Below the pieces are notes generated by a model that saw only the letters and a list, made by a program, of their open reading frames with translations, did no database searches and had not been told where the DNA came from. Source: Primula veris (taxonomy: Eukaryota > Streptophyta > Magnoliopsida > Ericales > Primulaceae). Taken from it: a DNA stretch of 64,000 bases. Shown piece by piece: positions 24,263 to 34,405 of the stretch. Position 1 is the first letter of the stretch. Every line of letters starts with the position of its first letter. Position numbers and translations under genes: made by a program. The stretch lies in NCBI GenBank assembly GCA_963682055.1, contig OY821747.1:26348126-26412125 (forward strand), written 5' to 3'.

Positions 24263-27200
24263 ATGGAGAAAGTGTACACGTGGACAGCCCTTGCCTGTCT
24301 ACACACTCCCCGTCGTATCTATCTCTTCTCTTCTCATCGCCGCTTCACCGTATCCGCCAAGGCAGCTCAATCCAATCCCCTCCTCAATTTATCCCCTAAG
24401 ATAATATTACACCATGATAATAATAATAATAATAATAATAATCATATTAATAACAAACCAATCAAACAAAACTATTACATACACAAAATCTCTCCCGACT
24501 TTGCTTCTAATATACGGAAACAGCTCTCCGTTTCTGAAGAGGACGAAGGGTTCATCACTCCCTGGTTAATTCCCTTTTTCTCTTTATCCTTTATAATTTA
24601 TTATTATTATTATTATTTATTGTTTTGGATTGATGACTATTATTTAACAAATACACACCATTGATGTTAAATTGATATGCATTGATCTAACTGTCCTTAG
24701 TGTGGGTGTCAATTAGTCTCTGATTATATCACCATCGTCCTGTTTATTGTTGTATTTACTCCCTCCGTCCCGTTTTATTGGGGCACTACCGGGATAGCAA
24801 AAACTACATCTAATTACATTTTGTTTTTTGTTTGCTTAAATTGATTTCTTTGCTCTTGTTTGTTGTTTCATTCTTTTTATTTTTTGTATAATCCATACGT
24901 CTCGAAATAAGTCTCATGTTTTCTAATTTTGTACATGCCAAAATAAGTGTTCACTTTCCGTTTTCTCTTTAAATTCTCTTTTTGTTAGTTTAATCATTAT
25001 CAGTTTTACACTTATAATCCCGTATTTCAAGTAAAAAATAGTTTTTGTTTAAGAAGTTTGATTTTTGATATTTTTTGTTGAATTGTAAGTGAAACTGGTT
25101 AAAATACTTAGATATCACACTTTTCGTGGTCGAGCTAATTGGGCCGTTGGGGAACCCCTACTTTACCAAACGATGCAATTTGAAGGATTTTCTTCGTTAA
25201 AATTCACATCAATATTATGCTTCGCAACCTTGCAAAGTGACATATCTGTACTCAGCAACCTAGGAATAATTAAATAAAAACCGTGGCACTTTTTGAACTC
25301 GGGTTTTTTAAGTGAATTGACTTGTTGGGCTGCACCTTATAAGTATGAAGGATGCAATTTTTTTTACTTTCAGGATCTTTTTTCTTCAAAAAAATTCATT
25401 AATATTATGTTTTGCGACCTAGCAAGTCAACATCTTCTAGCACTATTTTTTAACTCACTTTTTAAGTGATTTTGGTTTGGATGCACCTTATAGGTATGAA
25501 AGATGCAATTTTTTACTTTCAGGACCTTTTTTCTTCAGAACTTTGCATTAATATTATGTTTTCCGACCTCGCAAGTTAACATCTTGTAGGACTCTTTATA
25601 AACTCACTTTTTAAGTGAATTTGTTTGTTTGGCTGCACCTTATAAGTATGAAAGGTGCAATATTTTACTTTCAGGATCTTCTTTCCGTCAGAATTTTGCT
25701 TTAATACCATGTTTCCCAACCTCGTAAAATAACATCTTGTATTTAGCAACCCTAGGATAAAAAACAAACAGGTTGGACTCTTTTTGAACTCCATATTTTA
25801 GTCAATTTGCTTGCTTAGTTGCACCTTATTAGTATGGATGTCCATTTTTTTTCATTTTGTGTCGGTGAATTTTTTTCTTGAGTCCAAACTTTACTTTTTT
25901 TATTCGAAGTAGTTCGAATAGTGCTGGAAGTATATGATGAAATGAGAAGGACAACTATTAGGAAAAAGAGTCGAATTTCTTACTATTGTGAAAATATAAC
26001 TTTGCTTAATTTCATGGTCTTCCAAAGAAGCACAGTCGTTGGAAGTTGTGAATGTAGTAGCTAAACACCATGTACATGAAGAGAAAAAACATGGTTTTAA
26101 CTTTTAAATATACCAACCAACCAAAGAAATATTACGTACAAGTAAAAGGACTTCGGCTTAGTTTCATGATCTTCCAAAGAAGCGTAATTGCTGCTTGTAG
26201 TAGCTAAACACCATGTACATGAAGAAATAACATGAGTTTTTTTGGCTGCTTGTTCTGTTTAGCCCTCAGTAAATACCACTAAAAGTTATTCTTTTGCCCC
26301 CATGTCCCGATAAAAAATCGGCCATGAGTTCTAAGTTTTACTCTCTATCTGTTTCTTAACATTTAGTTATTGTTTGACCAGCTACACCGCGTCTTCTATC
26401 GCTCCTGTTGGGTTATCCACTAATACGGAGGCACTTGGTAAGATTTATCTTCATATATATTTCTTGATATAGTCGTATCATTATATTCCATTTTATGCCT
26501 TACCCTTGTATATGTTTAGAAGATTTGGAATCGGCAAAAGGAAAATTTTGGAACCAAGAGTAAAACCATTTTCATATGAATTTCCTGTTTTATTTTTTAA
26601 AATGCCATCTAATTTTTACTTATATGAAGACTATCTTCTTGGGATACTACTTTTTCTGTTCACTGCGCAATTATCTCTCTAAATGCAGCTTAAGTATGTT
26701 GTTCCCCATTAAACTTCTCTAGTAGATATTCATAACAAATCCATTGTGCAAAACAAAACGCTTGTGTTCACGTGTTCAATGTGGCGTTGATCAATAGAAT
26801 AGATCCATATTGAGTATCATCTTAGCTTATAGGCAGGAGAGAGAGGGGAATGATTAGAGTGTATGATAGATAAAGAGGTGGAGTTAGTAGAAAAGAATAG
26901 GTGAGCCGGGCAGTGAGAAGAGAAGAGAGTAGAAGGCCTTGTAGCTGAAGTTTACGTTCAATCCATTTTCGAATGGAAAATAATTTTAATTTTCCCTGTA
27001 GTAATTTTCTGTTTGATTTTCTAACATGCCGTCTAATTTTTACTTATATGAAGAGATTATCTTCTTGGGATACTATTTTTTCTGTTCACTGCACAATCAG
27101 CTCTCTAAATCCAGCTTAAGTATGTTGTTCCCCATTAAACTTCTCTAGTAGATATTCGTAACAATATTTTCCATAATCTAAAAAGATGTTTGGTTTTGCC

Positions 27201-28226
27201 CAAAAAGTTCAGGAGCTGGATATTTTTAAATCTGACATTGGGCAGAAGTTATATACATCTTACAAATCCATTGTGCACCTAGATCATATGTTGTACTTGT
27301 GTAGATTATTGTTTGACGTCCTTACTAATGGAATTTAAGTTGGCTATTAGTGTTGACCATTTGGGTTGAACTAATTGATACTATAAATGGAATCTTCCAA
27401 TCAAATATGCTCGTAAGAAGTAGGGTGAAGAAACAAAAACAAAATGGAACAATCTGTTGAAACAGTCCGGATTTGAATTATCGTTCAATTTCCATCACTG
27501 TTTTTCTTGTGTGACTTACTGTTGTACTTACTCTTGTTACCCTTGAATTGTTTTCAGTGAATTCTTTGGAGGCTACTGTTTACGGTGTCTTGCTTTTTCT
27601 TGGAATTGCTGCTGCGTCCATCTTGTATTTACTAACCTCTTTTATTACCTTTTTCATTTGTATACATTGTAATTTATAAAGTATTAATGATGGTTAGCTG
27701 GGAAACTACCTGTCGTTAGGCAAATATGTTACAGGTGAAAACTTTGGGAATCCATGTAAAAACGAACCGTACACTTGGGGAAACTGTCGAAGTTTGACTA
27801 TTAATTTTTGGAAACGTTGATAATAGGAAACATGAACGACTTCTTGGAAACTTTGATGGTACAAAATAGATTTTAAATGTAACCAAGAGAACCTATTGGA
27901 TACTTTTGATAAGAAGATGAAATTAAGTTGGGTTTTTTCTCAAATAGCCACATATAAGTTGAGTAATTTATACTCCCTTTTGTATATTAGCACCAGGCCA
28001 GAAAAGAACTAGCGCCCTTTATATCTGTTTTCTTTTTTGATTTTCTTAATTGGCATTTGTGGTATTGTTTTTCCTCTCTTCTTTGCACAGTATGCTAGGA
28101 GTCTATTTCGACTACCAGGCATTCAAATTTCGCAGAGACTATGGAGGGCAGAAGATAGACTACAAGAAGGTTGATGAGAGACGGAGAAAATTTACTGACA
28201 TGCTTGAGAAATCGATGAAGAATTAA
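24263..28226 (+). CDS. Small single-pass membrane protein, plastid/mitochondrial-type N-terminus (four exons, 186 aa)
   Basis: The exons are 24263-24564, 26382-26437, 27558-27624 and 28091-28226. All have GT/AG introns and fitting phases, and the total is 561 nt ending in TAA. The N-terminus (MEKVYTWTALACLHTPRRIY, then SSHRRFTVSAKAA) is rich in Ser, Arg and Ala without acids beyond Glu2, like an organelle transit peptide. Residues about 53-60 are a poly-Asn run from an AAT microsatellite. A hydrophobic helix (VYGVLLFLGIAAASIFMLGV) spans the exon 3/4 junction. A charged tail follows (FRRDYGGQKIDYKKVDERRR). I do not recognise the family, so no function is assigned. The good coding frame across four exons supports a real gene. 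Introns 1 and 2 carry internal tandem duplications. Confidence 0.8.
25170..25830. repeat. Tandem repeat of about 150-200 bp in intron 1
   Basis: About four copies of a unit contain the words aaggatttt or caggatctttttt, attaatattatgtttt, the ctcgcaagt-like word, ttttaagtgaatt and gctgcaccttataagtatga. The copies diverge from one another by an estimated 10-20 percent. The array lies wholly within the first intron of the 186-aa gene. Confidence 0.8.
26585..27170. repeat. Direct repeat of about 165 bp in intron 2
   Basis: A stretch around 26585-26750 (including cttcttgggatactac and gttgttccccattaaac) recurs at about 27005-27165 with few changes. About 250 bp of unrelated sequence separate the two copies. 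Intronic, non-coding. Confidence 0.8.
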
Positions 28227-29578
28227 CGTGTGAATTCCAAAAAGTGTCGTATGTTTATTTATCAAATATGGTTTTTCTGTGTTACCAAGGCGGCCTGAGA
28301 TTATGATGTAATTATTTTACTGTAATTATTCTTGAGAACCCCATCATATTATAATTTGTTTCAATTTATATGCACCTTTTTGAGTTTTGGAGCAATACGT
28401 TTCTAGGGAGTTGGACCCTTCGTCATCCATTCAATGATGCTGCTGTTCCCCAAATCTGTTTGTAGCACTTTAAATGTATATACTACGGTATGTAGTTAGT
28501 AGTTACGTTACTACCTGTCTTGTGTACTTGCCAACGAGAGGGTAGGCCTAGGATTGGCTCGTTTGCTCAAAATGTTTGTTTAGTCCCGGGTTTGGGCTTG
28601 TAATCATGTGAAAAGCTCGGGCTTGTGATCATTAAGCTTGTAAATAATTATTTGACTACATGAGCTTAATAAGCCGAGGTCGACGCCGTGTGTTTTAAGG
28701 CTATATTTTTTTGTTTGAAAAACGGCCAATTGAATTCAGCAATTCCTCAAAGCAATTACTAATTCGGTTACTAAATAAACATAAGTGTTGTGTGACATAT
28801 TAGCTCGTTATAGATATATATAGAGATATGCATAGATATAGAGAGGTATGAGAAACAACAGACGAAGTGTTTATTTATGATTGTACAGAGAGATACGAGA
28901 CTTCTGACCCTCTTTATATAATAGAGCCCTCTTTATATAATAGATGATAGGGTTACATATGCTAGAAAAGCCCAAGATAGGCCCAATAATATCCTACAAC
29001 ACACCCCTTTGAACGTCTTGATTTCTTCGTCTTCATCCTGTCGATGCGAGTCGAGTTCATTCACAAGCTAAACACATAAAAACCTTAAGGACGGAAAACC
29101 CAGTGTGAGACAAAACCGATAGATGTGAGTCGAGTTCATTCGCAGTGCTAAACACATAAAAATCTTAAGGACGGAAAACCCAGTGTGAGACAAAACCGAT
29201 AGCTAGGAGAAACTGTGTAGCCGAATGATATAGGCCGAAATATCATGTAAGTAACTAACCATAAAACAGTCTGCCTCATCAAAACCTTGTCAAAGCAAAC
29301 CAATGGGAAAATCTCTGATCAAAGGGAAAAAGAGTGCAACAATGGTAGTAGTAGTGATCAACCACAAAACAGGTGCCTCATCAAAACCTTGCTAGAGTAA
29401 ACCCAGTGGAAAAAACCTCTAGTCGAAGGACAAAAGAGTACACAGTGATAAGAAGTATACAACAGGATACTCTCCCTAATTTCGGCAATCTTAAGTGAGA
29501 TATGATGGGAACGTGTCGTGCTGATAACGTGTTGTGTGACATATTAGCTCATTATAGATATATATAGAGATATGTATA

Positions 29579-30733
29579 TGTTGAACTTTGAGTTCAATAA
29601 TGATTTTGATTATAACTTTGATTATGTTTTTAATGATTTTACGATTTCGATGATATAATGTTTGTCTTTTCCCAAAAGAGAATTTGTAAATTTCAGAACG
29701 CCAAAAAGATAGAGCACAGAAAAACGAAGCCACAGGTTCAAGCGGAACCAGAATCGGAGCTAAAACGAAGGAGTTATGAGCATTCGAAAAATAGCGAGAA
29801 AACAGAGAACGACCGATCGTCTGTACAAAAACGACCGATCGTTTTTGTACCAAATTCTTCGAGTGAGGACGTCGAAAATACGACCGATCGTTTCTGTGAA
29901 AATGACCGATCGTTTTCTGAATAACGATCGATCGACTGTAGAAAACGACCGATCGTTTTCTACAGATTTCGAAAACAGTTTTTCAGCTTTTTCTGGAAAA
30001 CAGCTTAAAACCTCTGAAAAATAGCCTCAACCACTTTCAACGGTCATAACACAGAAAAACAGACTTTGTGACCATATATACCTCAAACATCTTTCTTCAA
30101 ACATAACAATCCATTATCCTAAAAACCTCTCTTAATTAAAACCCAAATTATCACCATTTTGGTGAAAATATTCGAAAAAGAGGAAATAAAGAAGAAAGCG
30201 ATTCAAGCTCGAACAACAACAAAAACTCACAAATTAGCTTATTTAGAAGCAAATAGAATAGTGAGTGTAGTTATATTTTTGTAACAAAATTGTAACGAGT
30301 ATTTTATAAACTCATTTTTGTGAGCGAGTGATCGGGTAGAGGCTTTGTAAGCAAGTGAAGCTTAAAAGCTCTAGGTCTTTCATTTCGGGACACTTATAAA
30401 GTGAGGGGGAGCTTAATCGGTCGATTAGCTCATTAGGATTGTAATATCCGGGAAAAGAATTTTTAGTGAAATACTCGGTAGTACCGAGGAGAGGACGTAG
30501 GCGCGTTTTGCCGAACCTCTATAAATCACGGTGTCATCTTCTTCCCTTAAACTTTTATTTTCCGCAAATATTTATTCTTGCTTGCTTGCGTTTGAATTTA
30601 TTAACGATTATTAACGCGTAAGCTTAGAATTGCGTAAGTTGGGGTGTTAGTTGCACTTAAGTTTTAATTAGGCGAAAATCGCCATAAAGCTTATTCACCC
30701 CCTCTCTAAGGTTTAGCCGCACACGGGCCAACA
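29579..30733 (+). repeat. Element A 5' LTR
   Basis: TG...CA termini, 1,155 bp. It contains a cluster of six dyads at 29809-29962 with the core CGACCGATCGT or a variant. A TATA-like box (cctctataaatc) lies near 30508, in the region expected for the R boundary. The cluster happens to be open in two frames (NDRS-type peptides), which is judged a by-product of the repeat. Confidence 0.92.
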
Positions 30734-30735
30734 AT

Positions 30736-30748
30736 TGGTATCAGAGCC
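30736..30748 (+). promoter_or_regulatory. Primer binding site, initiator tRNA-Met type
   Basis: TGGTATCAGAGCC lies two bases after the 5' LTR end and is complementary to the 3' end of plant initiator tRNA-Met, the usual primer of plant Copia elements. Confidence 0.93.
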
Positions 30749-30795
30749 GAGGCTCTTGCATATAGGAATCTAACGATTCTAGATTTAAGATCCCG

Positions 30796-32814
30796 ATGGC
30801 TAATATACTTAATTTCGTATCCGGCATAGCTTCATCTCCCAATACACCACCATACTTTGATGGAATAAATTTTTCATATTGGAAGGATAGGATGAGCATG
30901 TTTTTACAAAGTCATAATGTTAGACTTTGGATGACCATAAAAGTAGGATATTCCGCACCTACATCCGAGAATAGCGAGAACCCAATCCCCGTAGAGGACT
31001 TAGATAGCGCTCAACTAGAAGCCTACTCTACGAACGCCAAAGCGATTTATGCTATTGTTTGTGCCGTTTCTCCTAACGAGTACAACAAAATTTCCGCTTG
31101 TAAAACCGCTAAGGGTATGTGGGATAAGCTAGTAGTAATGCATGAAGGGACTAACCAAGTTAAGGATTGCAAACTACAACTATTAGTTCATGACTACGAG
31201 CTTTTTAAAATGAGTGAGGGTGAAACTATTTCCGATATGCTTGCTAGATTTACCACTATTACTAACGGATTAATGTCTCTTGGTAAGTGTTTGTCATGTA
31301 AGGAAATGGTTTCAAAGGTGATTCGAAGCTTGCCAAAGGAATGGGAACCGAAGGTCACCGCAATTCAAGAGGCACACGATATGAACACCTACACTCTTGA
31401 TGCATTGACGGGCTCTCTCCTCACTCACGAAATCACCCTCAATAGTCACAAGCCAATCTCGAAAAAGAGGGAGATAGCTTTCAAAGGAACCACTTGTGAC
31501 GAAAGCAATGAGCTATCCAATGACGACGAAAATTCTAGGCAAATCATTCGAATCGTCAAAGAAATACTCAAGCTAAAAGACCACCGCAAACATAAAGGTA
31601 AATCGTCAAATAATTCAATTTATTCTAACGATTTTGTTTGCTATACTTGTGGCAAGGAAGGACACATGGCGAGAGATTGCGTCATGAATCGCAAGAGCAA
31701 AGGAAAGAAGAAGATATCCGCTTCAAGCTCTAGCGATAGCTCCGACCAGGATGAAGTCGCTCACCTTGGTTGCTATGTGGCCCTGGAAGACAACAATGAG
31801 CCTAACCAATCTTCGTCAAGCGAAAATGAAAGCGAAGCCGATGAGGTAAATGATCTTTCTTATGATGAATTACTTCATATGTGCGATGTTTATTCTAAAA
31901 AAGTTCCTAAGCTTGTCGAAAAGGTCGACTCTCTTAAAAGGATAAATTCTTCTCTCAATGAAGAAATAAGATTCTTAAAAAGAGATAAAATTGAAAATGA
32001 GTCTATTCCGACATCGTCATTTTCTCTTCATGATGTAGATGACGAAAAGGAAGACTTAAAAGATAAAAACGTGTTTTTAAAAACCGAAAATGACTGTTTG
32101 AAAAATAAAAACGATGAGCTTGTCATTGTGGTAAAGAAACTCGAGTTAACAATCTCAAGGTTTTCCAAAGGGAAAACCGTGTTGGACGAAATTTTAAGTT
32201 GTCAAAAAGATGTCAATGACAAAAGCGGTTTGGGTTTCGTTTCCAACTCTATTGGCTCAAGCACAACCCGCTATGTCAAATCTTCTAGCGTGTCTACAAC
32301 TCCTATTCCGCCTATACAAAATGTTGTTTTTACACAAGGGAGCACTTCAAGAGTTTTGCCAAACTCTTGTAATAATAGAAGAGGTTTAGGTTTTCAAACC
32401 AAAACCGCTCATCATACTTCTAAAACTTCCTACAAAAAGTCGCATAGTTCTCGTTATTCGAAAAAGTCTAGGCATTGCATACATTGTAGTAGAAGTGAGC
32501 ATAATTCTTCTAAATGCCCAAATCGCTTTCATGTTAGTAGAAGCGATTTGAAATGGGTAGTAAAGACCCGAGCCACTAACAATGTCGGACCCAAAAGAAA
32601 TTGGGGACCAAAGACAAAAACTTGTGTTGTAGGTATCTCCATCCAAAAGGAGAAAATCAACAAATGGTTGGCAACGCCGACAAAAGCCGTGGAAGTCAAG
32701 AAGATCGACTCCACCATCAAGGATGAAGTGCCGTTGATCGACAAAGGTGGAAGGCATACCAACAAGTGGTACCACCTATTTGGAATCGGCAACGCTCAAT
32801 GCAAATGCCATTAG
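30796..32814 (+). CDS. gag: Copia Gag protein of element A (672 aa)
   Basis: This is an uninterrupted frame starting at ATG 30796. Early residues contain PPYFDGINFSYWKDRM, the conserved N-terminal Gag motif. Around residue 100 KISACKTAKGMWDKL and further VIRSLPKEWEPKVTAIQEA match the UBN2/retrotransposon gag domain. A CCHC zinc knuckle (CYTCGKEGHMARDC) lies at about residue 282. An acidic, serine-rich region and a coiled-coil-like stretch follow. A second knuckle (CIHCSRSEHNSSKC) is near residue 560. The last part no longer leads into a protease. Gag forms the virus-like particle in the cytoplasm. It could package RNA that is copied by enzymes supplied in trans. Related to gag of element F but distinct. 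Confidence 0.92.
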   Translation: MANILNFVSGIASSPNTPPYFDGINFSYWKDRMSMFLQSHNVRLWMTIKVGYSAPTSENSENPIPVEDLDSAQLEAYSTNAKAIYAIVCAVSPNEYNKISACKTAKGMWDKLVVMHEGTNQVKDCKLQLLVHDYELFKMSEGETISDMLARFTTITNGLMSLGKCLSCKEMVSKVIRSLPKEWEPKVTAIQEAHDMNTYTLDALTGSLLTHEITLNSHKPISKKREIAFKGTTCDESNELSNDDENSRQIIRIVKEILKLKDHRKHKGKSSNNSIYSNDFVCYTCGKEGHMARDCVMNRKSKGKKKISASSSSDSSDQDEVAHLGCYVALEDNNEPNQSSSSENESEADEVNDLSYDELLHMCDVYSKKVPKLVEKVDSLKRINSSLNEEIRFLKRDKIENESIPTSSFSLHDVDDEKEDLKDKNVFLKTENDCLKNKNDELVIVVKKLELTISRFSKGKTVLDEILSCQKDVNDKSGLGFVSNSIGSSTTRYVKSSSVSTTPIPPIQNVVFTQGSTSRVLPNSCNNRRGLGFQTKTAHHTSKTSYKKSHSSRYSKKSRHCIHCSRSEHNSSKCPNRFHVSRSDLKWVVKTRATNNVGPKRNWGPKTKTCVVGISIQKEKINKWLATPTKAVEVKKIDSTIKDEVPLIDKGGRHTNKWYHLFGIGNAQCKCH

Positions 32815-33084
32815 CGAGCGGACTCGACATCACATATTCGGTATACTCTACTCTTTAATTTTTACATATATGTGATTAGTTGGGTGGTATGCTTCTTAAT
32901 AACATTTTTCATGTCTTGGTTTTTCGTTGAAAACCCTCCACATTAACCCCATATTTTTTATTGCATTTTGATAATGCCAAACGGGGAGAAAAATGATATT
33001 TGTTGTAAATGCATTTTTTTAAATGGAGGAGATATTTTTCTTGTAAAATCATCATTAGTTTGTCATAATCAAAATGGGGGAGAT

Positions 33085-34239
33085 TGTTGAACTTTGAGTT
33101 CAATAATGATTTTGATTATAACTTTGATTATGTCTTTAATGATTTTACGATTTCGATGATATAATGCTTGTCTTTTCCCAAAAGAGAATTTGTAAATTTC
33201 AGAACGCCAAAAAGATAGAGCACAGAAAAACGAAGCCACAGGTTCAAGCGGAACCAGAATCGGAGCTAAAACGAAGGAGTTATGAGCATTCGAAGAATAG
33301 CGAGAAAACAGAGAACGACCGATCGTCTGTACAAAAACGACCGATCGTTTTTGTACCAAATTCTTCCAGTGAGGACGTCGAAAATACGACCGATCGTTTC
33401 TCTGAAAATGACCGATCGTTTTCTGAATAACGATCGATCGACTGTAGAAAACGACCGATCGTTTTCTACAGATTTCGAAAACAGTTTTTCAGCTTTTTCT
33501 GGAAAACAGCTTAAAACCTCTGAAAAATAACCTCAACCACTTCCAACGGTCATAACACAGAAAAACAGACTTTGTGACCATATATACCTCAAACATCTTT
33601 CTTCAAACATAACAATCCATTATCCTAAAAACCTCTCTTAATCAAAACCCAAATTATCACCATTTTGGTGAAAATATTCGAAAAAGAGGAAATAAAGAAG
33701 AAAGCGATTCAAGCTCGAACAACAACAAAAACTCACCAATTAGCTTATTTAGAAGCAAATAGAATAGTGAGTGTAGTTATATTTTTGTAACAAAATTGTA
33801 ACGAGTATTTTATAAACTCATTTTTGTGAGCGAGTGATCGGGTAGAGGCTTTGTAAGCAAGTGAAGCTTAAAAGCTCTAGGTCTTTCATTTCGGGACACT
33901 CATAAAGTGAGGGGGAGCTTAATCGGTCGATTAACTCATTAGGATTGTAATATCCGGGAAATTTTTTTTTAGTGAAATACTCGGTAGTACCGAGGAGAGG
34001 ACGTAGGCGCGTTTTGCCGAACCTCTATAAATCACGGTGTCATCTTCTTCCCTTAAACTTTTATTTTCCGCAAATATTTATTCTTGCTTGCTTGCGTTTG
34101 AATTTATTAACGATTATTAACGCGTAAGCTTAGAATTGCGTAAGTTAGGGTGTTAGTTGCACTTAAGTTTTAATTAGGCGAAAATCGCCATAAAGCTTAT
34201 TCATCCTATCTCTAAGGTTTAGCCGCACACGGGCCAACA
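33085..34239 (+). repeat. Element A 3' LTR
   Basis: Near-identical copy of the 5' LTR, of the same length, with the dyad cluster at 33315-33468. The purine tract ending at 33083 precedes it. Differences from the 5' copy are mainly single-base changes plus a small cluster near 33958-33970. Confidence 0.92.
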
Positions 34240-34405
34240 ATATAGATATAGAGAGAGGTATGAGAAACAATAGACGAAGTGTTTATTTATTAATATGATT
34301 GTACAGAGAGATACATCAACAGACTCCTGACCCTCTTTATATAATAGAGGGTAGGGTTACATATGATAGAAAAGTCCAAAAAAGGCCCAATAATATTCTA
34401 CAACA

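Larger units (their letters stand above)
29579..34239 (+). mobile_element. Copia element A, gag-only (TR-GAG-like)
   Basis: Two 1,155-bp LTRs (29579-30733 and 33085-34239) start TGTTGAACTTTGAG and end GGGCCAACA. The primer site TGGTATCAGAGCC lies at 30736 and the purine tract aaaatgggggaga just before the 3' LTR. Only gag lies between them; protease, integrase, reverse transcriptase and RNase H are absent. The LTRs differ at about 20 positions by eye, so the insertion is young. The target site is inside an LTR of element C (flanks gtata and atata, one mismatch). Confidence 0.92.
28786..34405 (-). mobile_element. Copia element C, deletion derivative interrupted by element A
   Basis: The first LTR is 28786-29001. 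The internal region is only about 528 bp (29002-29529). The second LTR starts at 29530, is interrupted at 29578 by element A, and resumes at 34240-34405. LTRs start TGTTGTGTGACAT and end CTACAACA on the + strand. The internal part matches the 3' untranslated region of element D and keeps no coding domain; it contains a 77-bp tandem duplication at 29052-29210. Flanks ataag (28781-28785) and ataat (34406-34410) fit an imperfect 5-bp target duplication. Outside flanks align with LIG6 intron positions around 1550-1700, which give the empty site. Confidence 0.8.

Noticed and set aside
29658..30024. Short open frames with repeated NDRS / RPIV peptides in the element A LTR
   Set aside because: They are translations of the dyad repeats in LTR DNA; similar frames arise in both orientations and the same DNA in element F is not open in the same way.
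32386..32792. Minus-strand open frames inside element A gag
   Set aside because: Antisense shadows of a well-supported gag frame.
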